DNA from: Erinaceus europaeus
Lineage: Eukaryota; Chordata; Mammalia; Eulipotyphla; Erinaceidae
Reading direction: 5' to 3'
Assembly: GCF_950295315.1 (NCBI RefSeq)
Contig: NC_080181.1
Span: 32,368,480 to 32,432,479, forward strand
DNA length: 64,000 nucleotides
A model generated the notes under the pieces. The model made no database searches and had not been told where the DNA came from. It saw nothing but the letters and a program-made list of their open reading frames with translations. Within the stretch, counting starts at the first letter, position 1. Each line of letters begins with the position of its first letter. Below, in pieces: positions 35,510 through 45,902 of the stretch. Made by a program: the position numbers and the translations under genes.

Positions 35510-36394
35510 ATGGTTAAAACAACAAGAAAAAATATTGGAGACTCAAACCAGGACAAGAGTCCAGCTAAAAGTCCTCCAGAGGGTGAAGCACAAAACAATG
35601 AGTTCAACATCCAAACATTAGCTAAGGAAATAATAACAGGAGTGAGTAAAGAATTTGAAGAAATTGTAATCAGAAATGCAGGAACAACAAATGAGAATAT
35701 GGAAGAAAATTCTAATTATCTCATGGTTATTAGAGAGCTGAAAGCTGAAATTGCTGAGCTAAGAAGGCAACTAGCTGAACAAGCTAAAACAGTATCAGAG
35801 CAGGGCAACAAAATAGATGAACTCCAGAAAGCAGTAGAGGGCAGAGAGAATAGAATCTATGAAGCTGAAAACAGAATTAGCAAGATTGAGGATGAATTAG
35901 AGACAACTAAAAAAGAAGTAAGAGATCTCAAAAAGAGATTAAGAGATGCTGAAAACAACAACAGAGTCCTATGGGATGACTTCAAAAGAAACAATATACG
36001 CATTATTGGCTTACCAGAGGAAGAAAGAGAAGGAGAGGAAGAAAGCATTCTCCAGGCCATAACAGCTGAAAATTTCTCTAGTCTAGACAACACCAAAGAC
36101 ATAAAGATTCAAGAAGCCCAGAGAGTCCCAAACAGAATTAACCCAGACCTAAAGACACCAAGACATGTCATACTTAGAATGGAAAGGAATAAGGATAAAG
36201 AAAGGATCCTCAAGGCTGCAAGAGAAAAACAAAGAGTCACCTACAAAGGAAAACCCATAAGATTAGCAGCAGACTTCTCCATACAAACACTACAGGCCAG
36301 AAGAGAATGGCAAGATATCTATGGAGTGCTCAATGAGAAAGGCTTTCAGCCAAGAATACTATATCCTGCTAGACTGTCATTCAGACTAGATTGA
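35510..36394 (+). pseudogene. L1 ORF1 (RNA-binding chaperone), C-terminally truncated
   Basis: 294 codons. ORF1p is the trimeric nucleic-acid chaperone that coats L1 RNA in cytoplasmic particles. Visible order: basic, disordered N terminus (1-65); charged heptad-rich coiled coil (about 70-155); RRM-like domain (about 160-240) with NIRIIGLPE (162-170) and PRHVILRM (218-225 region); C-terminal domain from about 243, including KGKPIRLAADFS and YPARLSF (285-291). A TGA at 36392-36394 ends the frame; the same frame stays open for 29 more codons to TAA at 36482-36484, and the hidden part resembles the normal C-terminal tail, so about 30 residues are lost. Start ATG is the first in the frame after the 5' UTR. 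Confidence 0.93.
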
Positions 36395-36540
36395 AGCATC
36401 AAAACCTTCTCAGACAAGCAACAGTTGAAGGAAGCAACCATCACCAAGCCTGCCCTGAAAGAAGTTCAGAAAGGTCTCCTATAAACAACCAGACCACCAC
36501 AAATAGGACATATATCAAAACACTCTAAAACTCTACAAGA

Positions 36541-37917
36541 ATGGCTTTAAAATATCTTCAATCTTTGATATCAATAAATGTCAATGGCCTGAATTCACCT
36601 ATTAAAAGACACAGAGTAGGAAGATGGATCAGAAAACACAACCCAACAATATGTTGTCTACAGGAAACTCACCTAACTCAACAAGACAAACACAGACTTA
36701 AAGTGAAAGGATGGAAAACTATCATACAAGCCAATGGCCCACAAAAAAGGGCAGGAACAGCTATTCTCATATCTGACATGATAGACTTTAAAATAGATAA
36801 GATTAAAAAAGATAGGAATGGACACTACTTAATGCTCAGAGGATCAGTCAATCAAGAGGACTTAACAATTATTAATATCTATGCACCCAATGAGAAGCCA
36901 TCTAAATACATCAAACTTCTACTGAAAGAGCTACAGCAATATATTAACAGTAACACAATCATATTCGGGGACTTCAATACCCCACTATCTCAACTTGACC
37001 GATCAGCCAGGAAGAAAATCAGTAAAGACATAAGGGAGCTAAATGAAGAGATAGATAAACTAGAACTATTGGACATTTTCAGAGTCATTCATCCCAAGAA
37101 ACTGGAATACACATTTTACTCAAATCCACATGGATCATTCTCAAGGATAGACCATATGTTAGGCCACAAAGATAGCATCAGCCAATTCAAGAGCACTGAA
37201 ATCATCCCAAGCATCTTCTCAGACCACAGTGGAATTAAACTAACACTTAACAATCAACAAAAGATTAGTAACAGTCCCAAAATGTGGAACCTCAACTTAA
37301 CACTTCTTAACAACTTCTGGGTCAAAGAGGAAATCAAGGAAGAAATCAAAATGTTTCGAGAGTTCAATGAAAATGAAGACACAAGCTATCAAAATATTTG
37401 GGACACAGCTGAAGCAGTCCTAAGAGGGAAGTTCATAGCTATACAAGCACACATTAGGAAACAAGAAAAGGCACAAATAAACAGCCTGATTGCACATCTT
37501 AAAGACCTAGAAGAAGAACAACAAAGGAATCCTAAAGCAACCAGAAGGACAGAAATCACTAAAGTTAGGGCAGAAATAAATAACATTGAGAATAGGAAAA
37601 CCATACAAAAGATCAATGAAAGTAAATGTTGGTTCTTCGAAAGAGTAAACAAAATCGACAAACCTTTAGCCAGACTCACAAAACAAAAAAGGGAGAAGAC
37701 CCAAATAAATCGGATAGTAAATGAAAGAGGAGATATCACAACAGACACTGCAGAAATTCAACATATCATGCGAGGCTTCTATGAACAACTATATGCCACC
37801 AAGCTAGAGAACCTGGAAGAAATGAATGATTTCCTACATACCTACCAACTTCCAAAACTAAGTAAAGAGGAAGTGGATAACATGAACAGGCCCATCACAG
37901 CTAATGAAATTAGCTAA
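36541..37917 (+). pseudogene. L1 ORF2, endonuclease and linker part
   Basis: 458 codons of the endonuclease/reverse-transcriptase protein, 56 bp after the ancestral ORF1 end. The apurinic-like endonuclease nicks target DNA at T-rich sites. All usual active-site residues are seen: N13 (SINVNGLN), E42 (QETHL), Y114 (IYAPNE), D144 and N146 (GDFN), T191, D204 (SRIDHML) and S227-D228-H229 (FSDHSG). The Z/linker region follows. The frame ends early at TAA 37915-37917 because of a 13-bp tandem duplication (AGCTAATGAAATT, 37899-37911 and 37912-37924) that shifts the frame. Confidence 0.95.
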
Positions 37918-39178
37918 TGAAATTGAAACAGTTATCAAAAATCTTCCCAAAAATAAAAGTCCTGGACCAGATGGTTTTACAAATGATTTCTACAAAACTT
38001 TCAAAGAAGAATTAATACCTCTACTTTTAAAAGTCTTCCAGAAGACTGAAGACACTGGAATACTCCCTGCCAGCTTCTATGAAGCCAACATCACCCTGAT
38101 ACCAAAAGCAGACAGGGACACAACCAAAAAAGAAAACTACAGACCAATATCTCTGATGAACATAGATGCAAAAACATTGAACAAAATTCTAGCCAACCGG
38201 ATACAGCAGTATATCAAAAAGATTGTTCATCATGACCAAGTGGGGTTTATCCCAGGCATGCAAGGTTGGTTTAATATACGTAAATCAATCAATGTGATCC
38301 ACCACATCAACAAAAGCAAGACCAAAAACCACATGGTCATATCAATAGATGCAGAGAAAGCCTTTGACAAAATCCAACATCCCTTTATGATCAAAACACT
38401 ACAAAAAATGGGAATAGATGGAAAATTCCTGAAGATAGTGGAGTCTATATATAGCAAACCTACAGCCAACATCATACTCAATGGTGAAAAACTGGAAGCA
38501 TTTCCCCTCAGATCAGGTACTAGACTGGGCTGCCCACTATCACCATTACTATTCAACATAGTGTTGGAAGTTCTTGCCATAGCAATCAGGCAGGAGCAAG
38601 GAACTAAAGGCATACAGATGGGAAGAGAAGAAGTCAAACTCTCCTTATTTGCAGATGACATGATAGTATACATGGAAAAACCTAAGGAATCCAGCAAGAA
38701 GCTTTTGGAATTCATCAGGCAATACAGTAATGTGTCAGGCTATAAAATTAACATTCAAAAGTCAGTGGCATTCCTCTATGCAAACACTAAGTTAGAAGAA
38801 ATTGAAATCCAGAAATCAGTTCCTTTTTCTATAGCAACAAAAACAATAAAATATCTAGGAGTAAACCTAACCAAAGAAGTGAAAGACTTGTATATTGAAA
38901 ATTATGAGTCACTACTCAAACAAACTGAAAAAGACACAAAGAAGTGGAAAGATATTCCATGTTCATGGGTTGGAAGAATTAACATCATCAAAATGAATAT
39001 ATTACCCAGAGCCATCTACAAATTTAACGCTATCCCCATCAAGATCCCAAGCACATTTTTTAGGAGAATAGAAAAAATGCTACAAATGTTTATCTGGAAC
39101 CAGAAAAGACCTAGAATTGCCAAAACAATCTTGAGAAAAAAGAACAGAACCGGAGGCATCACACTCCCTGTATTATAG
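37904..39178 (+). pseudogene. L1 ORF2, reverse transcriptase part
   Basis: Continuation of ORF2 in the next frame, 424 codons open. Motifs in order: [18 protein letters not shown], motif [11 protein letters not shown], the [10 protein letters not shown] helix with RLGCPLSP, and the catalytic LFADDMIVY (FADD at 38648-38659), then YLGVNL and the thumb. The listed ATG lies inside the duplication and is not a biological start. The frame stops at 39176-39178 after GGITLP because 11 bp present in the older L1 copy (about 40750-40760) are missing between 39168 and 39169. Confidence 0.95.
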
Positions 39179-40355
39179 GGCCATTGTCATCAAAACTGCT
39201 TGGTACTGGAACATGAACAGACACACTGACTAGTGGAATAGAATTGAGAGCCCAGAAATGAGGCCCCACACGTATGGACATCTAATCTTTGACAAAGGGG
39301 CCCAGACTATTACATGGGGAAAGCAGTCTCTTCAACAAATGGTGTTGGAAACAATGGGTTGAAACATGCAGAAGAATGAAACTGAATCACTGTATTTCAC
39401 CAAATACAAAAGTAAATTCCAAGTGGATCAAGGACTTGGATGTTAGACCAGAAACTATCAGATACTTAGAGGAAAATATTGGCAGAACTTTTTTTAAATT
39501 TTAAAGACATTTTCAATGAAACGAATCCAATTACAAGGAAGACTAAGGCAAGTATAAACCTATGGGACTACATCAAATTAAGAAGCTTCTTCACAGCAAA
39601 AGAAACCACTACCCAAACCAAGAGACCCCCTCACAGAATGGGAGAAGATCTTTACATGCCATACATCAGATAAGAGTTTAATAACCAACATATATAAAGA
39701 GCTTGCCAGACTCAACAACAAGACAACAAATAACCCCATCCAAAAATGGGGGGAGGACTTGGACAGAATATTCACCACAGAAGAGATCCAAAAGGCCGAG
39801 AAACACATGAAAAAATGCTCCAAGTCTCTGATTGTCAGAGAAATGCAAATCAAGACAACAATGAGATATCACTTCACTCCTGTGAGAATGTCATACATCA
39901 GAAAAGGTAATAGCAGCAAATGCTGGAGAGGGTGTGGGGTCAAAGGAACCCTCCTGCACTGCTGGTGGGAATGTCAATTGGTCCAACCTCTGTGGAGAAC
40001 AGTCTGGAGAACTCTCAGATGGCTAGAAATGGACCTACCCTATGACCCAGCAATTCCCCTCCTGGGGATATATCCTAAGGAACCCAACACATCCATCCAA
40101 AAAGATCTGTGTACACATATGTTCTTGGCAGCACAATTTGTAATAACCAAAACCTGGAAGCAACCCAGGTGTCCAACAACAGATGAATGGCTGAGCAAGT
40201 TGTGGTATATATACACAATGGAATACTACTCAGCTGTAAAAAATGGTGACTTCACCGTTTTCAGCCGATCTTGGATGGACCTTGAAAAAATCATGTTGAG
40301 TGAAATAAGTCAGAAACAGAAGGATGAATATGGGATGATCTCACTCTCAGGCTGA
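39179..40355 (+). pseudogene. L1 ORF2, C-terminal part, multiply shifted
   Basis: The remainder of ORF2 is readable only by changing frame: [13 protein letters not shown] up to an in-frame TAG (39231-39233, probably from CAG); a shift near 39317-39330; [13 protein letters not shown] to about 39490; a shift in the T-run at 39489-39496; another near 39615-39635; then one open frame to TGA at 40353-40355. The cysteine-rich motif is intact (CWRGCG...LLHCWWEC, about 39920-39975), as is the conserved end [25 protein letters not shown]. This C-terminal part is involved in RNA binding in studied L1s. Confidence 0.92.
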
Positions 40356-40610
40356 AGTTGAAAAACAAGATTAGAAAAGAAAACACAAGTCGAACCTGAA
40401 ATGGAATTGGAGTATTGCACCAAAGTAAAAGACTCTGGGGTGTGTGGGTGGGTGGGGAGAATACAGGTCCATGAAAGATGATGAATGACATAGTGGGGGT
40501 TGTATTGTTAAATGGGAATCTGGGGAATGTTATGCATGTACAAACTATTGTATTTATTGTTGAATGTAAAACATTAATTCCCCAATAAAGAAATAAATTA
40601 TTAAAAAAAA
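40356..40610 (+). other. L1 3' UTR with G-quadruplex motif and poly(A) signal
   Basis: 255 bp after the ORF2 stop. A run of four G blocks at 40437-40457 (GGGG-5-GGG-1-GGG-1-GGGG) fits the G-quadruplex rule, a recurring feature of L1 3' UTRs. AATAAA at 40584-40589 precedes a short tail TTAAAAAAAA. Confidence 0.9.
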
Positions 40611-40613
40611 ACT

Positions 40614-40627
40614 AATTTAATGCAATC
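40614..40627 (+). repeat. Target-site duplication, right
   Basis: AATTTAATGCAATC, partner of 34746-34759; the older L1 sequence resumes directly after it ('tccatcaagatcccaacc'). Confidence 0.93.
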
Positions 40628-42485
40628 TCCATCAAGATCCCAACCAATTTTTTTAGGAGGACAGAACAAAAGCTACAAATGTTTATCTATACCTAGAATT
40701 GCCAAAACTATCTTGAGAAAGAAGAGCAGAACTGGAGGTATCACACTCCCAGATCTAAAATTGTATTATAGGGACATTGTAACCTAAACTGCTTGGTACT
40801 GGAACATAAATAGACATACTGACCAGTATAATAGGATTGAGAGCCCAGAAGTAAGCCCTCAAACCTATGGGCATCTAATCTTTGATAAAGGTGCCCAGAT
40901 TATTAAATGGGGGAAAGGAGAGTCACTTCAACAAATGGTGTTGGAAAAACTGGATTGAAATGTGCAGAAGAATGAAACTGAACCACTATATTTCATCAAA
41001 CACAAAAGTAAATTCCAAATGGATCAAGAATTTTGATGATAGACCAGAAATGATGAAATACTTAGAGGAAAGTATTGACAGAACTCTTTTCCATCTAAAT
41101 TTTAAAGGCATCTTCAATAATACAATTACAAAGAAGACTGAATCAAAAATAAGCCAATGGGACTACATCAAATTGAAAAGCTTCTGCACAGCAAAAGATA
41201 CCATCACCTAAATAGAGACCTTCCACAGAATGGACAAAGATCTTTACATGCCATACATCAGACAAAAGGCTAATAACAAATATATATATAAAGAGCTCAA
41301 CAAACTCAGCAACAAGAAAACAAATGCCCCCATCCAAAAATGGGGAGAGGATATGAACAGATTATTCTCTAGAGAAGAGATCCAAAAGGGGAGTTGGGCA
41401 GTAGCATAATGGGTTAAGCGCATGTGGCACAAGGCGCAAGGGCCTGCATAAAGATCCCGGTTTGAGCCCCCGGCTCCCCAGCTGCAGGAGAGTTGCTTCA
41501 CAGGCAGTAAAGCAGGTTTGCAGGTGTCTCTCTTTCTTTCCCCCCTCTGTTTTCCCCTCTTTTCTCCATTTCTCTCTGTCCTATCCAACAACGATGACAT
41601 CAATAACAACAACAATAATAACAACAATAAAGAACAAGGGCAACAAAAGGGAAAAAATTTAAAAAATAAAAAAGAAGAGATCCAAAAGGCCAACAAACAT
41701 ATGAAAAAATGCTCCAAGTCATTGATGGTCAGCAAAATGCAAGTAAAGACAATGAGATACCACTTAACTTCTGTGAGAATGTCATATATCAGAAAAGACA
41801 GCAGCAACAGAGGCTGGAGAGGTTGTGGAGACAAAGGAACCCTCCTACACTGCTGGTGGGAATGTCAATTGCTCCAACCCTTGTGGACAGTGGTCTGGAG
41901 AAATCTCTGAAGGCTAGAAGTGGACCTACCCTTCAATTCTGCTCCTGGGAATATATCCTGAGGAACCAAACATATCCATCCCAAAATATTTGTATATGCC
42001 TATATTCATAGTAGCACAATTTGTAATAGCCAAAACCTGGAAGCAACCAGATGTCCAACAACAGATGAGTGACTGAGAAAGTTGTGGTTACTGTTTGTTA
42101 AATATTTTGTCCTCCTTTAAATCTTACTACCTTATACAGCTATCAAGAACAATGAACCCACCTTCTCTGACCCATCTTGGACAGAGCTAGAAGGAATTAT
42201 GTTAAGTGAGCTAAGTCAGAAAGATAAAGATGAGTATGAGATGATCCCACTCATCAACAGAAGTTGAGAAAGAAGATCTGAAAGGGAAACTAAAAGCAGG
42301 ATCTGACTAAATTGAAAGTAAAAACCCTGTGGTGAGGGGTAGACATACAGCTTCCTGGGCTGGTGGGGAATGGGGGTGGGTGAGTAGGATGGGACACAGT
42401 CTTTTGGTGGTGGGAATGGTGTTTATGTACACTCCTAGTAAAGTGTAGTCATATAAATCACTAGTTAATTAATATGAGGGGGAAA
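40628..42485 (+). mobile_element. Older L1, right part (ORF2 end and 3' UTR)
   Basis: Continues the 34486-34759 fragment: thumb, [23 protein letters not shown], cysteine-rich region (LLHCWWEC near 41850) and WKQ(PDVQQQ) end, with many stops and small indels; ORF2 ends near 42267. The 3' UTR holds a G-block cluster (42357-42380) and 'cagtcttttggtggtggg'. Split by the SINE at 41390-41672. A longer 3' UTR running to 43592 is possible. Confidence 0.9.
41390..41672 (+). mobile_element. Type 1 SINE inside the older L1
   Basis: Flanked by a 17-bp duplication AGAAGAGATCCAAAAGG at 41373-41389 and 41673-41689, which is itself L1 ORF2 sequence. Full head, body and AAC/AAT linker ending in AAAAATTTAAAAAATAAAA. 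Confidence 0.96.
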
Positions 42486-43100
42486 AATTAATTGTATATC
42501 TCAAAGTTTTTAAAGCACAGACTGAGTCTTTTTAATATATAGGCTGTGTATTTGATATGCGGACTCTCTCAAAAGCCTAGACCAAGTAGATCAGAAGCAA
42601 CCAATGGCACAGCTATATACAAGATACTGGGTACTATACAGCAAACCCTAACAAAATGACTTTTCAAAGTTAACCCAATTACCAAATAATGTGATGATAA
42701 CATTAACTATTGATTGTCTTTTTGAACCCTAGACAGCAGGAACCTCACATCTCCACTATAGAGCCTATATTTCCCCCAGTCCTGGAACCTTAGGATAGGG
42801 CCTACTTTCCCACATGTCTCTCCCAATCCATATAAAATAATATTCCATCTGCCGATTGCAACCTAATCAACCATGCTCAACTTGCTTCAGCTCAGACTGT
42901 GTCCAGAGACTTGACGTGTGGAATGACAACCCTTCAGCTTCATTACTCAGGTGAGACCTTCCCTTTCATAGTATTCTCTAATTCCATACCAGGTGGTTCA
43001 CTTTCTAACAAAGTCCCAAAACCTAGATATAGACCAGGTTCTGTGAGAGAAAGCATATGTTCACATGTATCCATAAACTAGTGCAAAATATATACCTGAA
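42486..43100 (+). other. Possible L1 3' UTR extension or separate repeat
   Basis: 615 bp between the older L1 tail and a family P end. It contains no open frame and shares no obvious words with the 5' half of other family P copies. It could be a different upstream module of a long L1 3' UTR. Confidence 0.4.
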
Positions 43101-43592
43101 AGCAGAAGTACACTAGAGTTTGCAGTGAGTACCTCCCTAACACTTCCTCTCCACTATTCCAACCTTTGGGTCCATGATTGCTCAACAATTTGTTTGGCTT
43201 TGTAGTTAACTCTCTTTTCAGCCACCAGGTGCCAGATGCCATCAGGATGCTGGCCAGGCTTCCCTGGACTGAAGACCCCACCAATGTGTCCTGGAGCTCT
43301 GCTTCCCCAGAGACCCACCCTACTAGGGAAAGAGAGAGGCAGACTGGGAGTATGGATGACCAATCAACGTCCGTGTTCAGCAGGAAGCAATTACAGAAGC
43401 CAGACCTTCCACCTTCTGCAACCCACAATGACCCTGGGTCCATTCTCCCAGAGGGATAGAGAATGGGAAAGCTATCAGGGGAGGGGATGGGATATGGAGA
43501 TTGGGTGGTGGGAATTGTGTGGAGTTGTACCCCTCCTACCCTATGGTTTTGTTAATTTATCCTTTCTTAAATAAAAAATAAATTTAAAAAAT
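43101..43592 (+). mobile_element. Family P repeat, 3' module
   Basis: From 'ctccactattccaacctttgg' onward matches the other copies: 'tgctcaacaatttgtttggc', 'gcaattacagaagccagacc', 'ggtggtgggaattgtgtgg', 'gtacccctcctaccctatgg' and end 'ctttcttaaataaaaaataa'. Closest relative in the window is the 59093 copy, sharing 'gatatggagattgggtggtg'. Confidence 0.75.
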
Positions 43593-43599
43593 CTTACCA

Positions 43600-44145
43600 C
43601 CTATCAAGCTGCAAATGCTACTGTGATTTCATCGTGAACTCTCTAGGCAGATAACCTCACCAATATGTCCCAGAACCTCACTTCTCCAGAGCCATGATCC
43701 ACTAGGGAAAGAAAGAAAGAGGCTGGGGGTATGGATTGACCTACCAATGCTCATGTCCAATGGAGAAGCAATTACTGAAGCCAGACCTTATGCTTTCTGC
43801 ATTCCATAAAGAATTTTGGTCCATACTCTCAGAGTGGTAAATGTTAAGGGAAGAGGACCAAAGGGCTCTGAACTCACTCCAGTTCCATCAGGACACAGAG
43901 AGAAGAGTGAAAAAAGAAAGTACACTTGGAAGTAGTAAGTGTGACTTAGAATGGAAGAGAGGCAGGACTGTAGAAAAAAAATGCGTATATATATATACCC
44001 AAATATAGTCAACCTATATTTGTTACTGTACTAGAATTACTACTACAGTTTCCAATGGAGAGAATGGGGACACAGTAGTGGTGGAAGAAGTGTGAAATTA
44101 TAGCCTTGTTATCTTATAATTTCATAAATAAATATCAAATCACTA
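43600..44145 (+). mobile_element. Family P repeat, long-middle older form
   Basis: Same start words as other copies ('caatatgtcccagaacctc', 'tatggattgacctaccaatg'), but about 190 bp of extra middle sequence (43860-44060) shared with the 48659 copy ('gacttagaatggaagag', 'tagtcaacctatat'), then 'ttatcttataatttcataaa' end. More diverged, so probably older. Confidence 0.65.
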
Positions 44146-44184
44146 ATAACAACTAAAAATAATTATTAAGAAAATCCAATACTT

Positions 44185-44452
44185 GGGGCCAGAAAGTGGT
44201 GCACCTGGTAGAGTGTACATGTTATCATGTACAAGAACTTGTGTTCAAGCCCCTGCTCTTCACCTGCCGGGGGGGGGGGAGCTTCAAGAGCAATGGAGCA
44301 GTACTGCAGGTGTTTCTTCTTGTTTCTGTCTTACTCTCTCTCTCTTCTTATTTTTCTTTCTCTCACCCTTTATAAAGATAGCTTCTGAAAATGGATGAGT
44401 GATACAGGCACTGAGCCCCAGTGATAACAATAGTGGCAAAAAGGGGGTGTGG
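44185..44452 (+). mobile_element. Tailed SINE
   Basis: 'gggccagaaagtggtgcacc' head, 'gtgttcaagcccctgctc', G-run (44271-44279), 'gcagtactgcaggtgtttc', 'ccccagtgataacaatagtgg' end block. Confidence 0.82.
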
Positions 44453-44558
44453 TAAAGAAAGAATAAATCCATTGTTTATTTTAAAGAATGCCTTTCAAAT
44501 GACATCCTTTGGAAAAGTGACTCTTTTAATTCCAAAGCATAAAAATTGGTTTCATAAC

Positions 44559-44560
<2 letters not shown>

Positions 44561-44625
<65 letters not shown>
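44561..44625 (+). repeat. (CA)n microsatellite
   Basis: About 32 perfect CA units. Confidence 0.97.
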
Positions 44626-44627
<2 letters not shown>

Positions 44628-44675
44628 CTAACTAAGAACAAAGAAAAACACAAACATAGAGCTTTTATTTTCTTT

Positions 44676-44750
44676 CTCCTCCTTCTCCTTCTCCTTCTCC
44701 TTCTCCTTCTCCTTCTCCTTCTCCTTCTCCTTCTCCTTCTTCTTCTTCTT
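44676..44750 (+). repeat. (CTTCTC)n hexamer tract
   Basis: About 11 hexamer units grading into (CTT)n; a pure pyrimidine strand of about 75 bp with local mirror symmetry. Confidence 0.95.
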
Positions 44751-44754
44751 TCAT

Positions 44755-45900
44755 TCTGTTTAGCTCAAAATTTCCAGCTCACACATCAGATCAATCTCTC
44801 TCCTGCCAGAGTGTAGACTCAGAAAGCCAGGTACCCCCAGGCTTTTTCTTAGCAGCTCTCACAGCCAACCTGTTCTTTTCACCCCTGAAACTTAGAAAAA
44901 ATGCATGTTTGTAGCCAAGGAGGCTTCAGATGTCAGGTTCTAGCTCCCTTTGCACATTTACATTCTGCTTATCAGGTCATCCAATGGCAACATCTTCAGA
45001 GGGAGTCAGTGATTTTGGCCTCACCCTGAAGTTAATGAGCAAAATAGCTCTTGCTGAAAAACAAGAAGCTGTTGGCACCATGGGCAGGCTGTCAGTGTTA
45101 GGAGAATCCATTACAGGGGCCCTTCCACACTCTGAGCTCTGGAGGCAAACCTGCACCCTCTTGGATTTGGCAGGGCGTATTCTGCACTCAGGCAGCTGCA
45201 GGAAGCTCATCCATAAATCTAAGGGGACCAGCCACTTCTTAGCAACTTCCAGAGGGGACATAACATCCACTGTCAAGTTCTAGCCAATGGGAGACGATTC
45301 CTCCCCTATTTAGGGTTTTTGGATCCATTTCCAGACTAGCCTTACAGTGCTGACATTGAATCCTAAGTTCATTGCCACCAGGCTTGGCAGGGCAAGGAAT
45401 AAGCAATACTTTAACCATCCACTTTTCTAGATGCTTCTCTCTCCCCTCTCCTCTGCCTCTCCATTTCCTGGGAGCTGGTTTCCTGTGTCTGCTTCTCTGA
45501 GCATCTTCTCACCCAGCTCACACAGGCAAGAAAGGAAGCTTATTTCAGAGGCAGCAGTCAGCTCCCCCCCTATAGAGCCCATGACACACTCAAATTGTAA
45601 CAATCTGTCTAAATAACCTTGGAGGTGGGGGGAAAGGGGACCTAAATTGTCCAATTCTGATGTGTCCACCTTGTTTGCTGATTTGATATCACTTTCTCCA
45701 AACCTGAGACTGGGGCCTGACTCATCTGTGTAAAGGTCAGAAAAAAGAGCAGAGGTAGAGAAAAAAAAATTTCCCCCAAACTAATCATCCTGTCAGCCCC
45801 AAGGAGGTCTGGGGAGGCAAGAGAAGGCAAGGTCAGGATCTGGGTTCAAGTGTTAGATGAAGACCTGCAGATAGCTCAGATCCAGGGGCATTAGAAAATA
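44755..45900. other. Low-repeat region
   Basis: No repeat recognised. A 117-codon plus-strand frame (44930-45283) and an overlapping 99-codon minus-strand frame look like chance. A CCAAT (45284-45288) lies 18 bp before a TATA-like CTATTTAG (45306-45313). Confidence 0.45.
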
Positions 45901-45902
45901 AT

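Larger units (their letters stand above)
34760..40610 (+). mobile_element. Full-length L1 retrotransposon, inactive
   Basis: About 5.85 kb autonomous non-LTR element. Order: 5' UTR (34760-35509), ORF1 (35510), ORF2 (36541-40355), 3' UTR with AATAAA (40584-40589) and short A-tail. Target-site duplications on both sides and the fact that the left one directly abuts GGACTTCCGG show that the 5' end is complete. L1s copy themselves by target-primed reverse transcription and also mobilise SINEs. This copy is dead: ORF1 has an early stop and ORF2 at least six lesions. It is inserted, same strand, in an older L1. Confidence 0.97.

Noticed and set aside
35857..36102. 81-codon minus-strand frame inside L1 ORF1
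   Set aside because: Antisense shadow of the coiled-coil region of ORF1.
38230..38715. 161-codon minus-strand frame inside L1 ORF2
   Set aside because: Antisense shadow of the reverse transcriptase; no independent signals.
41244..41834. 196-codon minus-strand frame
   Set aside because: Antisense read-through of the older L1 and the SINE inserted in it.
44930..45283. 117-codon plus-strand frame after a microsatellite
   Set aside because: No domain or exon border; an overlapping antisense frame of similar length exists.
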